Source of the DNA: Bacteroidota bacterium
GTDB taxonomy: Bacteria; Bacteroidota; Bacteroidia; Flavobacteriales_E; Vicingaceae
Assembly: GCA_016183805.1 (NCBI GenBank)
Contig: JACPDX010000005.1
Span: 24,813 to 88,812 of the forward strand
DNA length: 64,000 nt
Direction of reading: 5' to 3'
The notes beneath the pieces were generated by a model. It was not told the DNA's origin, did no database searches, and was given only the letters and a program-made list of their open reading frames with translations. A program made the translations under genes and the position numbers. Of the stretch, positions 1 through 9,404 are shown piece after piece (the first letter of the stretch is position 1; every line of letters begins with the position of its first letter).

Positions 1-239
1 CAAATCATAATTTAGTAACTGATAGTGTATTCGCTGAGGCACACTTGATATTATGCAGAAATGTGCTTATTTATTTTGATAAAAACTTACAGAATAAAGT
101 GCAAAAACTTTTTTATAACAGTCTGATTAATGGCGGCATTTTATGTTTAGGATCTAAAGAAAGTTTGCGATTTACAGATTTGTATGATGAGTATACTGAT
201 GTGGATAATAAACAACGAATATTTAAAAAGAAATATTAA
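1..239 (+). CDS. cheR: CheR-type protein-glutamate methyltransferase, C-terminal fragment
   Basis: This is the end of a gene cut by the window edge; the frame is open from base 3, and the TTG at 45 in the ORF track is not a real start. The visible residues include CRNVLIYFD followed by a small helical region and LCLGSKESL, the typical C-terminal part of the CheR SAM-dependent methyltransferase fold. CheR enzymes methylate glutamates of chemoreceptors. The next gene, three bases on, is the opposing esterase CheB, which supports the call. No chemoreceptor is visible, so the substrate may be the downstream HAMP/coiled-coil kinase (inference). Confidence 0.85.
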   Translation, partial: NHNLVTDSVFAEAHLILCRNVLIYFDKNLQNKVQKLFYNSLINGGILCLGSKESLRFTDLYDEYTDVDNKQRIFKKKY

Positions 240-242
240 TAA

Positions 243-842
243 ATGAATTACGAAGCAATTGTTATAGGGGTTTCTTCCGGTGGCATGAATGCAATGAAAA
301 TTTTGTTTTCTGCATTACCGGCAGATTTCAACATACCAATTACAATAGTACAGCATATCAGCCCACGTTCCGATAACCAATGGATAAAGCTTTTAAATGA
401 TAAAAGCAATCTCCATATAAAAGAAGCGGATGAAAAAGAAAAAATCGAACCAGGAAATATTTATATTTCTCCACCTAATTATCATTTGATGATTGAGAGA
501 GATAAGACCTTTTCCCTCACTATTGATGAGCGGGTAAATTTTGCTCGGCCATCAATTGATGTGCTTTTTGAATCGGCTGCCGAAGCATACAATAACAATT
601 TGATTGGAGTAGTACTTACAGGCTCCAATAATGATGGAACAAAAGGTATAAAACGAATAAAGGAATGCGGTGGTTTAGCCATTATCCAGAATCCGGAAAC
701 AGCTGAATCATCTTATATGCCTGCATCAGCTATTGCTGCTATAAAACCAGATTATATTTTATCTCTGGAGGATATAACAGAGTTGCTAATAAAAATTGAC
801 AAACAAAATAACAATCCTTATGAACTTAACAATCAAAAGTAA
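243..842 (+). CDS. cheB: Stand-alone CheB-type protein-glutamate methylesterase
   Basis: The 199-residue protein matches only the catalytic domain of CheB. The triad is visible: Ser11 in GVSSGG, His38 in QHIS and Asp131 in TGSNNDGTKG. There is no N-terminal receiver domain, unlike the enteric CheB, so it is not regulated by phosphorylation of its own receiver. It would remove methyl groups from glutamates set by CheR. It follows cheR by three bases, and its last 23 bases overlap the start of the hybrid kinase gene, so the three genes are probably translated as one unit. The target cannot be told from sequence. Confidence 0.9.
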   Translation: MNYEAIVIGVSSGGMNAMKILFSALPADFNIPITIVQHISPRSDNQWIKLLNDKSNLHIKEADEKEKIEPGNIYISPPNYHLMIERDKTFSLTIDERVNFARPSIDVLFESAAEAYNNNLIGVVLTGSNNDGTKGIKRIKECGGLAIIQNPETAESSYMPASAIAAIKPDYILSLEDITELLIKIDKQNNNPYELNNQK

Positions 843-3800
843 ATTACTTGGAGGTTACATTATCATTTTAGTGTTACTCATTTCTACGGCATTTTTTATG
901 GCTGGTAAATTTTCCGAATCCAACGAACGGTTATTGAATATCGTTGATGTATCCTCAAAAAGGATAACCCTCTCCAATGAATTGATGATTGCTGTATTGG
1001 ATGCTACTAGACATGAAAAGAATATCATGTTAGAGAAAAATCCGATTCAAAAGGATTATTACAAAGACCGAATTTACAGCTCATTGGAAAGTATTGATAA
1101 AAAAACGAATGAGTTAGATGAATTGGTGGATGATAAAGGAAAAGTCATTTTGAATGAGTTTAAAAACACTTGGACCAGTTATAAATCCGATCTGAATCAG
1201 ATCATTTTATTGACGATGAAGAATGAAGATGAACAAGCATTTAGAATTTCCATTGATAGAGGTTTGAAAGTAAGAGATGCTGCCATTAGCCAATTAGAAA
1301 GACTTATTGTTAAGAATGAAAAGAGCATGGAGAATGATAAAATAGAAAACAATGCCAACTACAATGCTGCCTTAAATTTAATTATTGCTTTAATTATTGC
1401 AAGCATTATATTAGCGATCATTATTTCCTTCTGGATCATTCAAAGTATTACCAAACGTATTTCAGTAATAGCAAAAGAAGCCGAAAAAATTGCCAGTCGT
1501 GAGTTTACAAATGATAAACCGGAAGATAATACAAATGACGAATTAAAGCCAATATTCAATTCACTGATAAGTGTAAATGAAAGTTTCCGTGAGGTAACTG
1601 AAAGTGCAAACAATGTTGCTTCCGGAGATTATGAAGTTGATATAATACCACGTTCGGACAAAGATACCTTGGGTCATGCTTTAAAAAAAATGACTGGTTC
1701 ATTACGTGAAACAACTGCGGCAAACGAAAAACACAATTGGTTGACCGGAGGCCAAAATCAACTCAACGAAAAATTAGTTGGAGACCAAAGTATTGAAGAG
1801 CTGGCAACCAACACAATCGAATTTTTATGTACTTATCTGAAAGCAAACATAGGAGCTGTATACCTGTTTAATGCTAAAGATAATGAATTAGTGCTTAACG
1901 GACACTACGCCTTTACATCGCCTAAAGATATTAAAGATAAATTTACATTGAGTGAAGGGCTGATTGGCCAGGCAGCGCGGGGGAAAAAACAAATCTCTTT
2001 AACGGATATAACGGAAGAGCAAATACGAATCACTTCATCTGTTCTCAATACCAAACCAAAACAATTGCTCATTACTCCTTTTTTGTTTGAGGGTAAAACA
2101 TTGGGCGTAATAGAAATGGGCCGCCTTACTGATTTCAGCGAAACGGAAAAAGAATTCATCAATGCTTCTATGGAAAGTATTGCTATAAGTGTTAATTCGG
2201 CCATTGCAAGAAAACAAATACAGGAATTGCTTGAAGAAACAAAGGTTCAGAGTGAAGAACTTCAGATGCAGCAGGAAGAGCTGAAACAAGCGAATGAAGA
2301 ATTGGAAGAGCAGACACAAAATCTGAAACATCAACAGGAAGAACTGCAAATGACCAATGAGGAATTGGAAGAACAAACGATGTCATTGGAGGAAAAAAAT
2401 AAAGAAGTTGAATCAGCAAAATATGACATTGAACAAAAAACAAAGCAATTAGAAATAAGCAGCAAGTATAAATCAGAATTTCTTGCAAACATGTCGCATG
2501 AGTTAAGAACACCACTTAATAGCTTGCTCATCCTGTCAAAAGATTTATCTGAGAATAGAAATAAAAATCTGGATGATGACCAGGTTGAAAGTGCTGAAAT
2601 TATTTATAAGAGTGGCCATGATCTGCTTATTTTAATTAATGAAGTTCTTGACCTGTCCAAGATAGAAGCAGGAAAAATGTCGGTAAATATTGAAAGAGTA
2701 TCACTTAAGAATTTTACAGATGAGCTTGTTCGTAATTTTAAACATCAGGCTGAACAAAAAGGATTGAAGTTGACATTAAAACTGAATAAAGAATTGCCCG
2801 AATCCATCCGCACCGATTCGCAACGTTTGAATCAGATATTGAAAAATCTTTTATCCAATGCCATAAAATTCACGGAAAAAGGAAGTGTAAACATAGATAT
2901 TAACCGATATACGGAAAGTACGGTGATCATCTCCGTAACCGATACAGGTATTGGAATACCCGAAGACAAACAAATGGCCATCTTTGAAGCTTTTCAACAA
3001 GCAGATGGCGGCACTTCCAGAAAGTATGGTGGTACCGGCTTAGGCCTTTCCATTTCGCGTGAACTGGCAAAATTATTAGGAGCTGAAATAAAATTAAGCA
3101 GCAAATTAAACGAAGGATCTACTTTTTCAATCATTATTCCTCTGGAAATACATCACCAACAAGAACCTCTAAGAACAAACACATTAAAAGAGGAAATTTT
3201 ATATAAACCTCATTCCAATATCCATCAGGATGAAAAGGATACCAAATATTTGAATTATCCTTCCATTGAAGATGACAGAAATGCCATAACTAAAGATGAT
3301 AAAATAGTACTTATCATTGAAGACGATCTAAAATTTGCTGCTGTACTTTTAAAGCAAGCCAACAAAAAAGGATTCAAATGTTTGGCGGCAGCAACCGGAG
3401 AAGATGGTTTATTGCTGGCAACAAAATACAAACCTCAAGCTATTATTCTGGATATGGAACTTCCAGGTATCAATGGACATAAAGTGTTGCTTGAATTAAA
3501 AACAAATCCATCCGTACGGCATATACCGGTGCATATTATTTCGGCAATCGAACGTTCGCTTGAACCGATCAAAGAAGGAGCAATTGAGTATTTGATGAAA
3601 CCGGTAAATAAAAATGATCTGGAAGAAGCATTTAACAGAATTGAAAATTTTATCAGCAGGAAAATGAAAAACCTGCTCATTATTGAAGACGATGAAAATT
3701 CGAGAAAAGCCATGCGTAAGCTCATTGGTAACGGAGACGTAAAATGTTTTGAAGCAGGAACAGGCAAAGACGCTCTGTCTTTATATCAGCAGAATCACAT

Positions 3801-4470
3801 CGACTGTATTATTCTGGATATTGGCTTACCCGACATAACTGGATTTGATCTTATCTATAAACTGGAGAGTTTAAAAGACCATAACATTCCGCCTATTATT
3901 ATTTATACTGGTAAGGAACTTACAAAAGAAGAAAACAATGAATTACAAAAATATGCAGAAAGCATTATTATAAAAGGTGTAAAATCGGAAGAACGGTTGT
4001 TAGATGAAACCGCTCTTTTCCTTCACAGGACAATCAGTAATTTGCCGGAATCAAAACAAGTGATCATCAATAATTTGTATGATAAAGAAGCTGTTTTTCA
4101 TTCTAAAAAAATATTACTGGTGGATGATGATATGCGAAATGTATTTGCATTATCAAAAATATTAAAAGAACGTGGAATGGAAATAATAAAGGCAGAAAAC
4201 GGAAAAAATGCATTGGAGATGTTGGATAAACATGCTGACATTGATATGGTATTGATGGATATTATGATGCCGGAAATGGATGGTTATGAAGCAATGAAAC
4301 GAATACGATTACAAGTAAAGTATAGGGATTTACCTGTAATTGCACTCACAGCAAAAGCTATGAATGATGATAAACAAAAATGTATTGATGCAGGTGCCAA
4401 CGATTACATTGCAAAACCTGTTGATGTAGAACGACTGCTATCATTGATGCGTGTATGGCTAAGTAAATAA
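820..4470 (+). CDS. Membrane hybrid histidine kinase with HAMP, GAF and three receiver domains
   Basis: The ATG at 820 is preferred to the track's TTG at 796. The 1216-residue protein has TM1 (about 11-28), a four-helix periplasmic sensor region, TM2 (about 181-207), HAMP plus a second HAMP-like segment (about 208-297), a GAF domain (about 321-460), a long coiled coil rich in QQEEL/NEELEEQ (about 466-547), HisKA with His560 in MSHELRTPLN, HATPase with DTGIGIP and GGTGLGLS, then three receivers with phosphoacceptors Asp878, Asp1000 and Asp1147. It is an inner-membrane sensor that can run an internal phosphorelay. The MCP-like sensor and HAMP, next to cheR and cheB, suggest adaptation by methylation, though no methylation site is proven. 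No HPt domain is visible. Confidence 0.93.
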   Translation: MNLTIKSKLLGGYIIILVLLISTAFFMAGKFSESNERLLNIVDVSSKRITLSNELMIAVLDATRHEKNIMLEKNPIQKDYYKDRIYSSLESIDKKTNELDELVDDKGKVILNEFKNTWTSYKSDLNQIILLTMKNEDEQAFRISIDRGLKVRDAAISQLERLIVKNEKSMENDKIENNANYNAALNLIIALIIASIILAIIISFWIIQSITKRISVIAKEAEKIASREFTNDKPEDNTNDELKPIFNSLISVNESFREVTESANNVASGDYEVDIIPRSDKDTLGHALKKMTGSLRETTAANEKHNWLTGGQNQLNEKLVGDQSIEELATNTIEFLCTYLKANIGAVYLFNAKDNELVLNGHYAFTSPKDIKDKFTLSEGLIGQAARGKKQISLTDITEEQIRITSSVLNTKPKQLLITPFLFEGKTLGVIEMGRLTDFSETEKEFINASMESIAISVNSAIARKQIQELLEETKVQSEELQMQQEELKQANEELEEQTQNLKHQQEELQMTNEELEEQTMSLEEKNKEVESAKYDIEQKTKQLEISSKYKSEFLANMSHELRTPLNSLLILSKDLSENRNKNLDDDQVESAEIIYKSGHDLLILINEVLDLSKIEAGKMSVNIERVSLKNFTDELVRNFKHQAEQKGLKLTLKLNKELPESIRTDSQRLNQILKNLLSNAIKFTEKGSVNIDINRYTESTVIISVTDTGIGIPEDKQMAIFEAFQQADGGTSRKYGGTGLGLSISRELAKLLGAEIKLSSKLNEGSTFSIIIPLEIHHQQEPLRTNTLKEEILYKPHSNIHQDEKDTKYLNYPSIEDDRNAITKDDKIVLIIEDDLKFAAVLLKQANKKGFKCLAAATGEDGLLLATKYKPQAIILDMELPGINGHKVLLELKTNPSVRHIPVHIISAIERSLEPIKEGAIEYLMKPVNKNDLEEAFNRIENFISRKMKNLLIIEDDENSRKAMRKLIGNGDVKCFEAGTGKDALSLYQQNHIDCIILDIGLPDITGFDLIYKLESLKDHNIPPIIIYTGKELTKEENNELQKYAESIIIKGVKSEERLLDETALFLHRTISNLPESKQVIINNLYDKEAVFHSKKILLVDDDMRNVFALSKILKERGMEIIKAENGKNALEMLDKHADIDMVLMDIMMPEMDGYEAMKRIRLQVKYRDLPVIALTAKAMNDDKQKCIDAGANDYIAKPVDVERLLSLMRVWLSK

Positions 4471-4517
4471 GAGTTATAAATTAGAAGTTAAGTGTTATAA
4501 ATTTAAACCTATCAGTC

Positions 4518-5606
4518 ATGAATACAAAACCCAAAATACTAATTGTAGACGATAAGCCCGAAAATTTAAAAGCTTTAAGAAAAGTTCTTAAAGATCTTGA
4601 TATTGAACTTGTAGAAGCAACAAGTGGTAATGATGCACTTAAAGCTACCTTGTGCCATGATTTTGTTTTGGCATTATTAGATATTCAAATGCCGGGGATG
4701 GATGGTTATGAACTGGCCGGTATACTGCGTGAAGAAGAAAAAACAGCACATCTGCCTTTTATATTTATCTCCGCAGTTTATACTGATAATCTAAATGTTT
4801 TTAAAGGATATGAAAATGGTGCATTCAGCTTTATAACAAAACCTTTTCAGCCTGAAATATTAATTAATAAAGTTAAATTTTTTATTGACAAACATCAACA
4901 AGAGGTTGCCTTATATGAGTTGAATGAGGAGTTGAAAAATGCAAATAAAGAATTAGACGCATTCACTTATTCCGTTTCGCACGATTTACGTGCACCACTT
5001 CGTGCAGTAAACGGCTATGCCGAAATGCTTAATGAAGATTACGGAACCCATTTAGATGATGAAGGAAAACGTTTAATAGAAAACATCAATTATTATGCAA
5101 AAAAAATGGGGGCACTGATAGATGACCTGCTTGCGTTTTCGAGGCTTGGGCGAAAAGAAATTCAAGTATCGGAAATTGACATGAATGAAATGGTAGAAGG
5201 AGTTTTGATAGAAATGAACAAATCAATAACACATAACGCAAAAATAAAAATTGGCAAATTACATCAAGTAAATGCCGATTACGGATTGCTTCATCAGGTA
5301 ATGTTTAACCTTATTTCAAATGCAATTAAATATTCTTCAAAAAAAGAACACCCCATAATAGAAATATCATCGAATGAAAAAAACGGTAAAATAGTTTTTT
5401 CGATAAAAGATAATGGGGCAGGTTTTAATATGAAATATGCCGATAAACTATTTGGAGTGTTTCAGCGACTACATTCGCAAGAAGAATTTGAAGGAACAGG
5501 AGTTGGTTTGGCAATAGTACAACGGGTAATATCTAAGCATAAAGGTAACGTTTGGGCAGAAGGAAACATAAACGAAGGTGCAACATTTAATTTTTCATTA
5601 ACATAA
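4518..5606 (+). CDS. Receiver-histidine kinase (REC-HisKA-HATPase)
   Basis: The 362-residue soluble protein starts with a receiver (ILIVDDKPEN, phosphoacceptor Asp55 in LLDIQMPG), followed by a short coiled linker and a kinase core with His155 in YSVSHDLRAPLR. The ATP-binding part shows NLISNAIKYSS, DNGAGF and GTGVGLAI. The phytochrome-like H-box (SVSHDLRAPLR) and the absence of membrane segments suggest a cytoplasmic kinase that relays signals from a sensor kinase, most simply the preceding hybrid kinase. It lies 47 bases after that gene in the same direction. The partner is inferred from position only. Confidence 0.92.
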   Translation: MNTKPKILIVDDKPENLKALRKVLKDLDIELVEATSGNDALKATLCHDFVLALLDIQMPGMDGYELAGILREEEKTAHLPFIFISAVYTDNLNVFKGYENGAFSFITKPFQPEILINKVKFFIDKHQQEVALYELNEELKNANKELDAFTYSVSHDLRAPLRAVNGYAEMLNEDYGTHLDDEGKRLIENINYYAKKMGALIDDLLAFSRLGRKEIQVSEIDMNEMVEGVLIEMNKSITHNAKIKIGKLHQVNADYGLLHQVMFNLISNAIKYSSKKEHPIIEISSNEKNGKIVFSIKDNGAGFNMKYADKLFGVFQRLHSQEEFEGTGVGLAIVQRVISKHKGNVWAEGNINEGATFNFSLT

Positions 5607-5724
5607 CCACAAAAGGAATGAATGATGTAACTCTTTTTTTAATGGTGTAACACTACCTAATTTAATGGGAGTTATTTTTATATTTTTAAAAATCTCTTGA
5701 AACTAATAATTTAAAACTAAAGAC

Positions 5725-6162
5725 ATGGATTACGAAGTAGAAATTCTTATTGTAGAAGACAACATGAGTGATGCAGAAATGACCATTCGTGCACTAAAGA
5801 AAAATAATTTGACAAACAAATTATTACACCTAAAAGATGGTGCTGAGGCTCTGGATTTTATATTTGCAAGAGAAAATTATTCCGACCGTAAAATAGAAAA
5901 TATTCCTAAAGTAATATTGCTCGATTTAAAAATGCCCAAAGTAAACGGTATTCAAGTACTACAAGAATTAAAATCGGATGAACGTACCAAAAAAATACCT
6001 GTCGTAATACTTACCTCCTCCAAAGAAGACCCCGATATTCAGGAATGTTACTGCTTGGGAGCAAACAGTTATGTAGTTAAACCAGTACAGTTTGAAATGT
6101 TTGTTAAAGTTGTTTCCGAACTTGGATTATATTGGATGATATTAAATCAACCACCTAAATAA
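5725..6162 (+). CDS. Single-domain response regulator (Rcp1-like)
   Basis: All 145 residues form one receiver domain: acidic pair in VEDNMSDAE, phosphoacceptor Asp67 in LLDLKMPK, Thr/Ser in ILTSSKEDP and Lys in VVKPVQ. There is no output domain, so it must act by protein contact or as a phosphate shuttle. The longer loops and ending resemble cyanobacterial Rcp1-type regulators, which pair with phytochrome-like kinases such as the gene just upstream (family knowledge). Its stop overlaps the next ATG by one base, which implies translational coupling with the phosphatase gene. Confidence 0.92.
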   Translation: MDYEVEILIVEDNMSDAEMTIRALKKNNLTNKLLHLKDGAEALDFIFARENYSDRKIENIPKVILLDLKMPKVNGIQVLQELKSDERTKKIPVVILTSSKEDPDIQECYCLGANSYVVKPVQFEMFVKVVSELGLYWMILNQPPK

Positions 6163-7316
6163 TGGAAAATCTGTTGAACATATTATTGGTAGAAGATGAG
6201 GAAACAGATGCCGATTTGTTGATTAGGTTTCTGAAAAAAGAAATTAACCTTAGCTATTTAAGAGTATGGGATAGAGATATCTTTATAAAGGCATTAGAAG
6301 AAAATGAGTACGATTTAATTATTGCAGACCAAGTACTTCCACAGTTTAGTGGAATAGAAGCTTTTCGTATTTCAAAAACTAAAAATATTCCTTTCATTTT
6401 AATTACAGGCTCGGTGTCCGAAGCACTCTTAACTGAATATGCCAAAGAAGGAATTGATGATTACCTCCTGAAAAATAATTTACTGAGGTTACCCTCAGCA
6501 ATTAAAAATGTAATTAGCAAAAAGAAAATTGAACGTCTGCATCAGGAATTAAAAATTACTCATGAAAATATTAAGAATAGTATTAGTTACGCAAAAATAA
6601 TTCAGGAAGCCATGTTGCCGGAAGAATTAGTCTTGCGTAATAATTTTCCGGGATCTTTTATATTCTATAAGCCAAAAGACATTTTAAGTGGCGATTTTTA
6701 TTGGTTTAAAAAAGGAGAGGATGTTTTTTCTGTTGCTGTGGCCGATTGTACCGGACACGGCATACCGGGTGCATTGCTTTCTATGATGGGTTTTAATATC
6801 CTTTATGAAGCGGTTTCTACTAAAAAAATATCACAACCCTCAGATGTTTTAGACAGATTAAATAAACAAGTTCGAAGAATTCTTAAACACGGTGCTACCA
6901 CACTTAATGACGGAATGGATATAGCATTATGCACCATTGACCTAAAAAATAAAAATATGATGTATGCCGGAGCAAACCGGCCCTTATTTATTGAAAGAGA
7001 AAAGGAATTGATAGAATTTAAACCGGATAAAATTTCAATTGGCGGAATTGACAATAATGAGATTCAATTCACTAATCACTCTATCTCCTTACGAGCAGGC
7101 GACAGAATTTTTCTTTTTACAGATGGCTATACAGACCAGTTCTCTGGCAAAACCAATAAAAAAATTACGGTGAAACGATTAAGAGAGGTGCTTGTTCAAT
7201 CTGCCGATTTATCAGTCGAAGAGCAAAGGGACTTCATAATAAAATTTTTTGAAAATTGGAAAGATAAGGAAGAACAGACTGATGATGTATTAGTAATGTG
7301 TATTCAAATACCTTGA
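6162..7316 (+). CDS. Receiver-PP2C (SpoIIE/RsbU-type) serine phosphatase response regulator
   Basis: The 384-residue protein has an N-terminal receiver (LLVEDEETDAD, Asp56 in IIADQVLP), a short coiled coil and a C-terminal SpoIIE/PP2C-family domain from about residue 165. Metal-binding motifs are visible in SGDFYWF, ADCTGHGIPGALLSMMG, DGMDIALC, FLFTDGYTDQ and TDDVLVM. Such proteins dephosphorylate anti-sigma-factor antagonists or similar phosphoserine proteins when the receiver is phosphorylated. No STAS-domain antagonist or RsbW-like kinase is encoded in the window, so the substrate is unknown. It overlaps the upstream regulator by one base and lies four bases before the next kinase. Confidence 0.92.
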   Translation: MENLLNILLVEDEETDADLLIRFLKKEINLSYLRVWDRDIFIKALEENEYDLIIADQVLPQFSGIEAFRISKTKNIPFILITGSVSEALLTEYAKEGIDDYLLKNNLLRLPSAIKNVISKKKIERLHQELKITHENIKNSISYAKIIQEAMLPEELVLRNNFPGSFIFYKPKDILSGDFYWFKKGEDVFSVAVADCTGHGIPGALLSMMGFNILYEAVSTKKISQPSDVLDRLNKQVRRILKHGATTLNDGMDIALCTIDLKNKNMMYAGANRPLFIEREKELIEFKPDKISIGGIDNNEIQFTNHSISLRAGDRIFLFTDGYTDQFSGKTNKKITVKRLREVLVQSADLSVEEQRDFIIKFFENWKDKEEQTDDVLVMCIQIP

Positions 7317-7320
7317 AATC

Positions 7321-8412
7321 ATGAGTAATAAAATAAAAATATTAATTCTTGAAGACAACCAAAGTGATGCTGAATTGCTTCAACGCGAATTAAAAAAGTC
7401 AGGATTGAGTTTTTCTTCAGAAATTGTTCAAACACAGCATGAGTTTATTGCTGCTCTTGACAGCTTTAAGCCCGATATAATATTATCCGACTATTCACTC
7501 CCATCCTTTGACGGAGTTACTGCTTTCCACATCAAACAGAAAAAGTATCCAGATACTCCTTTTATTATTGTTTCCGGAATCATTGGTGAAGAAAATGCCG
7601 TAGAACTTATTAAAAACGGTGTTACCGATTATGCACTGAAGAATAAATTATTTGCGTTAATTCCAAAAATTACCCGAGCGATAAAGGAGGAGAAAGAAAA
7701 GAAAGAAAAAAGGATTGTGAATAAAAAATTAAAAACAGAACATGAAAAACTTTTAAAATCAGAAGCACAGATAAGGAATTTTGCTAAACACTTAAATCAG
7801 GTAATGGAAGATGAACAAGCACGTATTGCCAGAGATCTACACGATGAACTTGGTCAACAGCTTGTAGGGATAAAAATGGGGATTAGGATGATTAAAGAGG
7901 ATAATTATACAGAGCAAAGTATGATTGATGAAAAAATAAATAAGCTGATGTCAGATGTTGACGCTACCATTCAATCGTTACGAAAAATTTCCTCACAACT
8001 TCGCCCTAGGATTATAGATACATTAGGCTTAATTCCATCCATTGAATTTCTGGTAACAGAATTTAAAAAAAAGACAACCATTAAATGTCATCTGGAATTA
8101 AATAACATAAGTGAAAAATTTGATAAAGATGTTTCAACCTGTTTTTTTCGTGTTTGTCAGGAATCATTAACAAATATTTTAAAACACGCAGAAGCCACTG
8201 AAATTGCTATTGAAATAAAAAAAGAGAACAAAAAATTGTCTCTTAAAATATCGGACAATGGTAAAGGAATAGCTAGTAGGATTTTAGAAAATCCGTTTTC
8301 GATGGGTTTACTCGGTATGCGAGAAAGAGCTAGTATTATAGGAGCTGACTTAAATATCACCAGTAAAAAAGATTTTGGCACAACCGTTCAATTAAAAGTA
8401 AAAATAAACTAA
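7321..8412 (+). CDS. Receiver-HisKA_3 histidine kinase (NarX/DegS class)
   Basis: The 363-residue protein has an N-terminal receiver (LEDNQSDAE, Asp57 in LSDYSLP), a charged coiled coil, and a HisKA_3 dimerisation region with His174 in ARDLHDELGQQL. A compact HATPase follows (CQESLTNILKHA, DNGKGI, GLLGMRERA). Kinases of this class normally phosphorylate NarL/LuxR-type regulators, and one is encoded in the opposite direction at 9539-10180, making it the likely partner. There is no membrane segment, so input must come from another kinase through the receiver. It is the last gene of the co-directional sensory run. Confidence 0.93.
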   Translation: MSNKIKILILEDNQSDAELLQRELKKSGLSFSSEIVQTQHEFIAALDSFKPDIILSDYSLPSFDGVTAFHIKQKKYPDTPFIIVSGIIGEENAVELIKNGVTDYALKNKLFALIPKITRAIKEEKEKKEKRIVNKKLKTEHEKLLKSEAQIRNFAKHLNQVMEDEQARIARDLHDELGQQLVGIKMGIRMIKEDNYTEQSMIDEKINKLMSDVDATIQSLRKISSQLRPRIIDTLGLIPSIEFLVTEFKKKTTIKCHLELNNISEKFDKDVSTCFFRVCQESLTNILKHAEATEIAIEIKKENKKLSLKISDNGKGIASRILENPFSMGLLGMRERASIIGADLNITSKKDFGTTVQLKVKIN

Positions 8413-8439
8413 ACTATTATGGACTTCTAGTCTATAGGG

Positions 8440-8472
8440 TTAGTCAAAAAGAATGAAATTCTTTTTGACTAA
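8440..8472 (+). terminator. Perfect 15-bp hairpin behind the sensory operon
   Basis: Arms 8440-8454 and 8458-8472 are perfectly complementary around a three-base loop (gaa). It lies 28 bases after the last kinase gene. A clear T-tract is missing, so it may mark the transcript end by structure alone; terminator function is inferred from position. Confidence 0.5.
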
Positions 8473-8484
8473 TGATAATATAAC

Positions 8485-8510
8485 CGTCATTGCAAGGAAC
8501 TAAGCAATCT
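8485..8510. repeat. Fragment of the cgtcattgc dispersed repeat
   Basis: The string cgtcattgcaagg followed by aagcaatct resembles the left part of the element at 39563-39663 (cgtcattgcga, gaagcaatct). The right half is missing here. Confidence 0.5.
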
Positions 8511-8531
8511 TCATAATAGTATCGAATCAAA

Positions 8532-8606
8532 AACGACAATTGTGTTTTTGTGGCTGTTGATGGTTCTAAAGTTATTGGTTGGATTCACGGTAAACAATTG
8601 GCTTGA
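8532..8606 (+). pseudogene. Relic of a GNAT acetyltransferase
   Basis: This 24-codon frame reads NCVFVAVDGSKVIGWIHG before a stop. That pattern, a beta strand VFVA, a turn with DG, then VIGWIHG, is typical of strand beta4 and its lead-in in small GNAT acetyltransferases. A stop lies five codons upstream and the conserved acetyl-CoA loop is absent. It is most likely the remnant of a lost gene; a chance match cannot be excluded because it is short. Confidence 0.4.
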
Positions 8607-8863
8607 AAATAATCAACTCACTCGACTTTCTAATGTCTAAAGAGTAAACAACAACTTTTCCAATAAATCTTTATATACTAATTATTACCTATCATCATGG
8701 TATGTAATAGGTAAAATCATCTTTTTATTGAATAAATCTTAGGTGTTTCTACGGATTAAAAAATACTTGGATTCTACGTAAATTTTGGGGGTAACAACTG
8801 TCGCACAGGGTATTGAACGCATCTAACTTTACCCTATAATTTAATCACCTAAAACAAAGTGTC

Positions 8864-9334
8864 ATGAAAAATTTAATCTTAATTCCTATTATTCTAATAA
8901 TGACTAATAGTATTTCTGCCGAAAAAACTCGTTCAGAAAAACAACAACAAGCTCGTCTTGATTATGAAGAATGTATCCAACTTTATGGAGTTGATGACAC
9001 AAGTATTGCCATTATAAATGTATATTTTGATAAGCGATATTCTGTAGGTGTTGGTCAACTATCTTTTTTACCTGCAACTGCAGTCCTAACTTTTTTTACT
9101 CCTCCAATAGGAGTGGCATTAATGATTGTTTCTTCTCCTATGTATATTAATGGAGCAATAAAATTTAATAAATACAGTCAAAAAAACATGATAAAAGCAC
9201 TAAACAACTATCATGATAACAATATCTTGACTGAAAAAATTAGAGATAAAGTAACCAATTATATAATGGATGAAAAAATGGATAGTGATAACTTGATGGA
9301 AGAAAATATTGCTCTTTTAAAGCTAAAAAACTAG
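8864..9334 (+). CDS. Small exported protein of unknown function
   Basis: I do not recognise this 156-residue protein. It begins with a signal peptide (hydrophobic core LILIPIILIMTN, then SISA as a likely cleavage site). The mature part opens with a charged stretch rich in Lys, Gln and Arg, has a hydrophobic central segment (about 66-92, ATAVLTFFTPPIGVALMI) that could span or enter a membrane, and ends with a charged, Asn/Lys-rich helical tail. It stands alone, facing the LuxR regulator gene across a strong hairpin. Nothing nearby indicates a role. Confidence 0.6.
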   Translation: MKNLILIPIILIMTNSISAEKTRSEKQQQARLDYEECIQLYGVDDTSIAIINVYFDKRYSVGVGQLSFLPATAVLTFFTPPIGVALMIVSSPMYINGAIKFNKYSQKNMIKALNNYHDNNILTEKIRDKVTNYIMDEKMDSDNLMEENIALLKLKN

Positions 9335-9404
9335 ACAGTTAATATTGTTAGGCAATGTTAACTTGGAGATAAAAAATTTGTTACTACTTAGCTACTCCAC
9401 TTTG

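Larger units (their letters stand above)
8413..8863. other. Gene-free stretch between the kinase and a small secreted protein
   Basis: No intact gene is visible in these 451 bases. The stretch contains a 15-bp hairpin (8440-8472), a fragment of a dispersed repeat (8485-8510), a short acetyltransferase-like relic (8532-8606) and a smaller inverted repeat around 8685-8714 (ttacctat/ataggtaa). It looks like decayed sequence rather than regulatory DNA. Confidence 0.6.

Noticed and set aside
796-819. TTG start of the hybrid kinase in the ORF track
   Set aside because: The ATG at 820 gives the standard N-terminus with membrane helix; the extra residues overlap cheB.
2035-2531. Minus-strand ORFs inside the hybrid kinase gene
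   Set aside because: They are antisense shadows of the GAF and coiled-coil region, with Cys/Phe/Leu-rich translations typical of antisense Glu/Lys codons.
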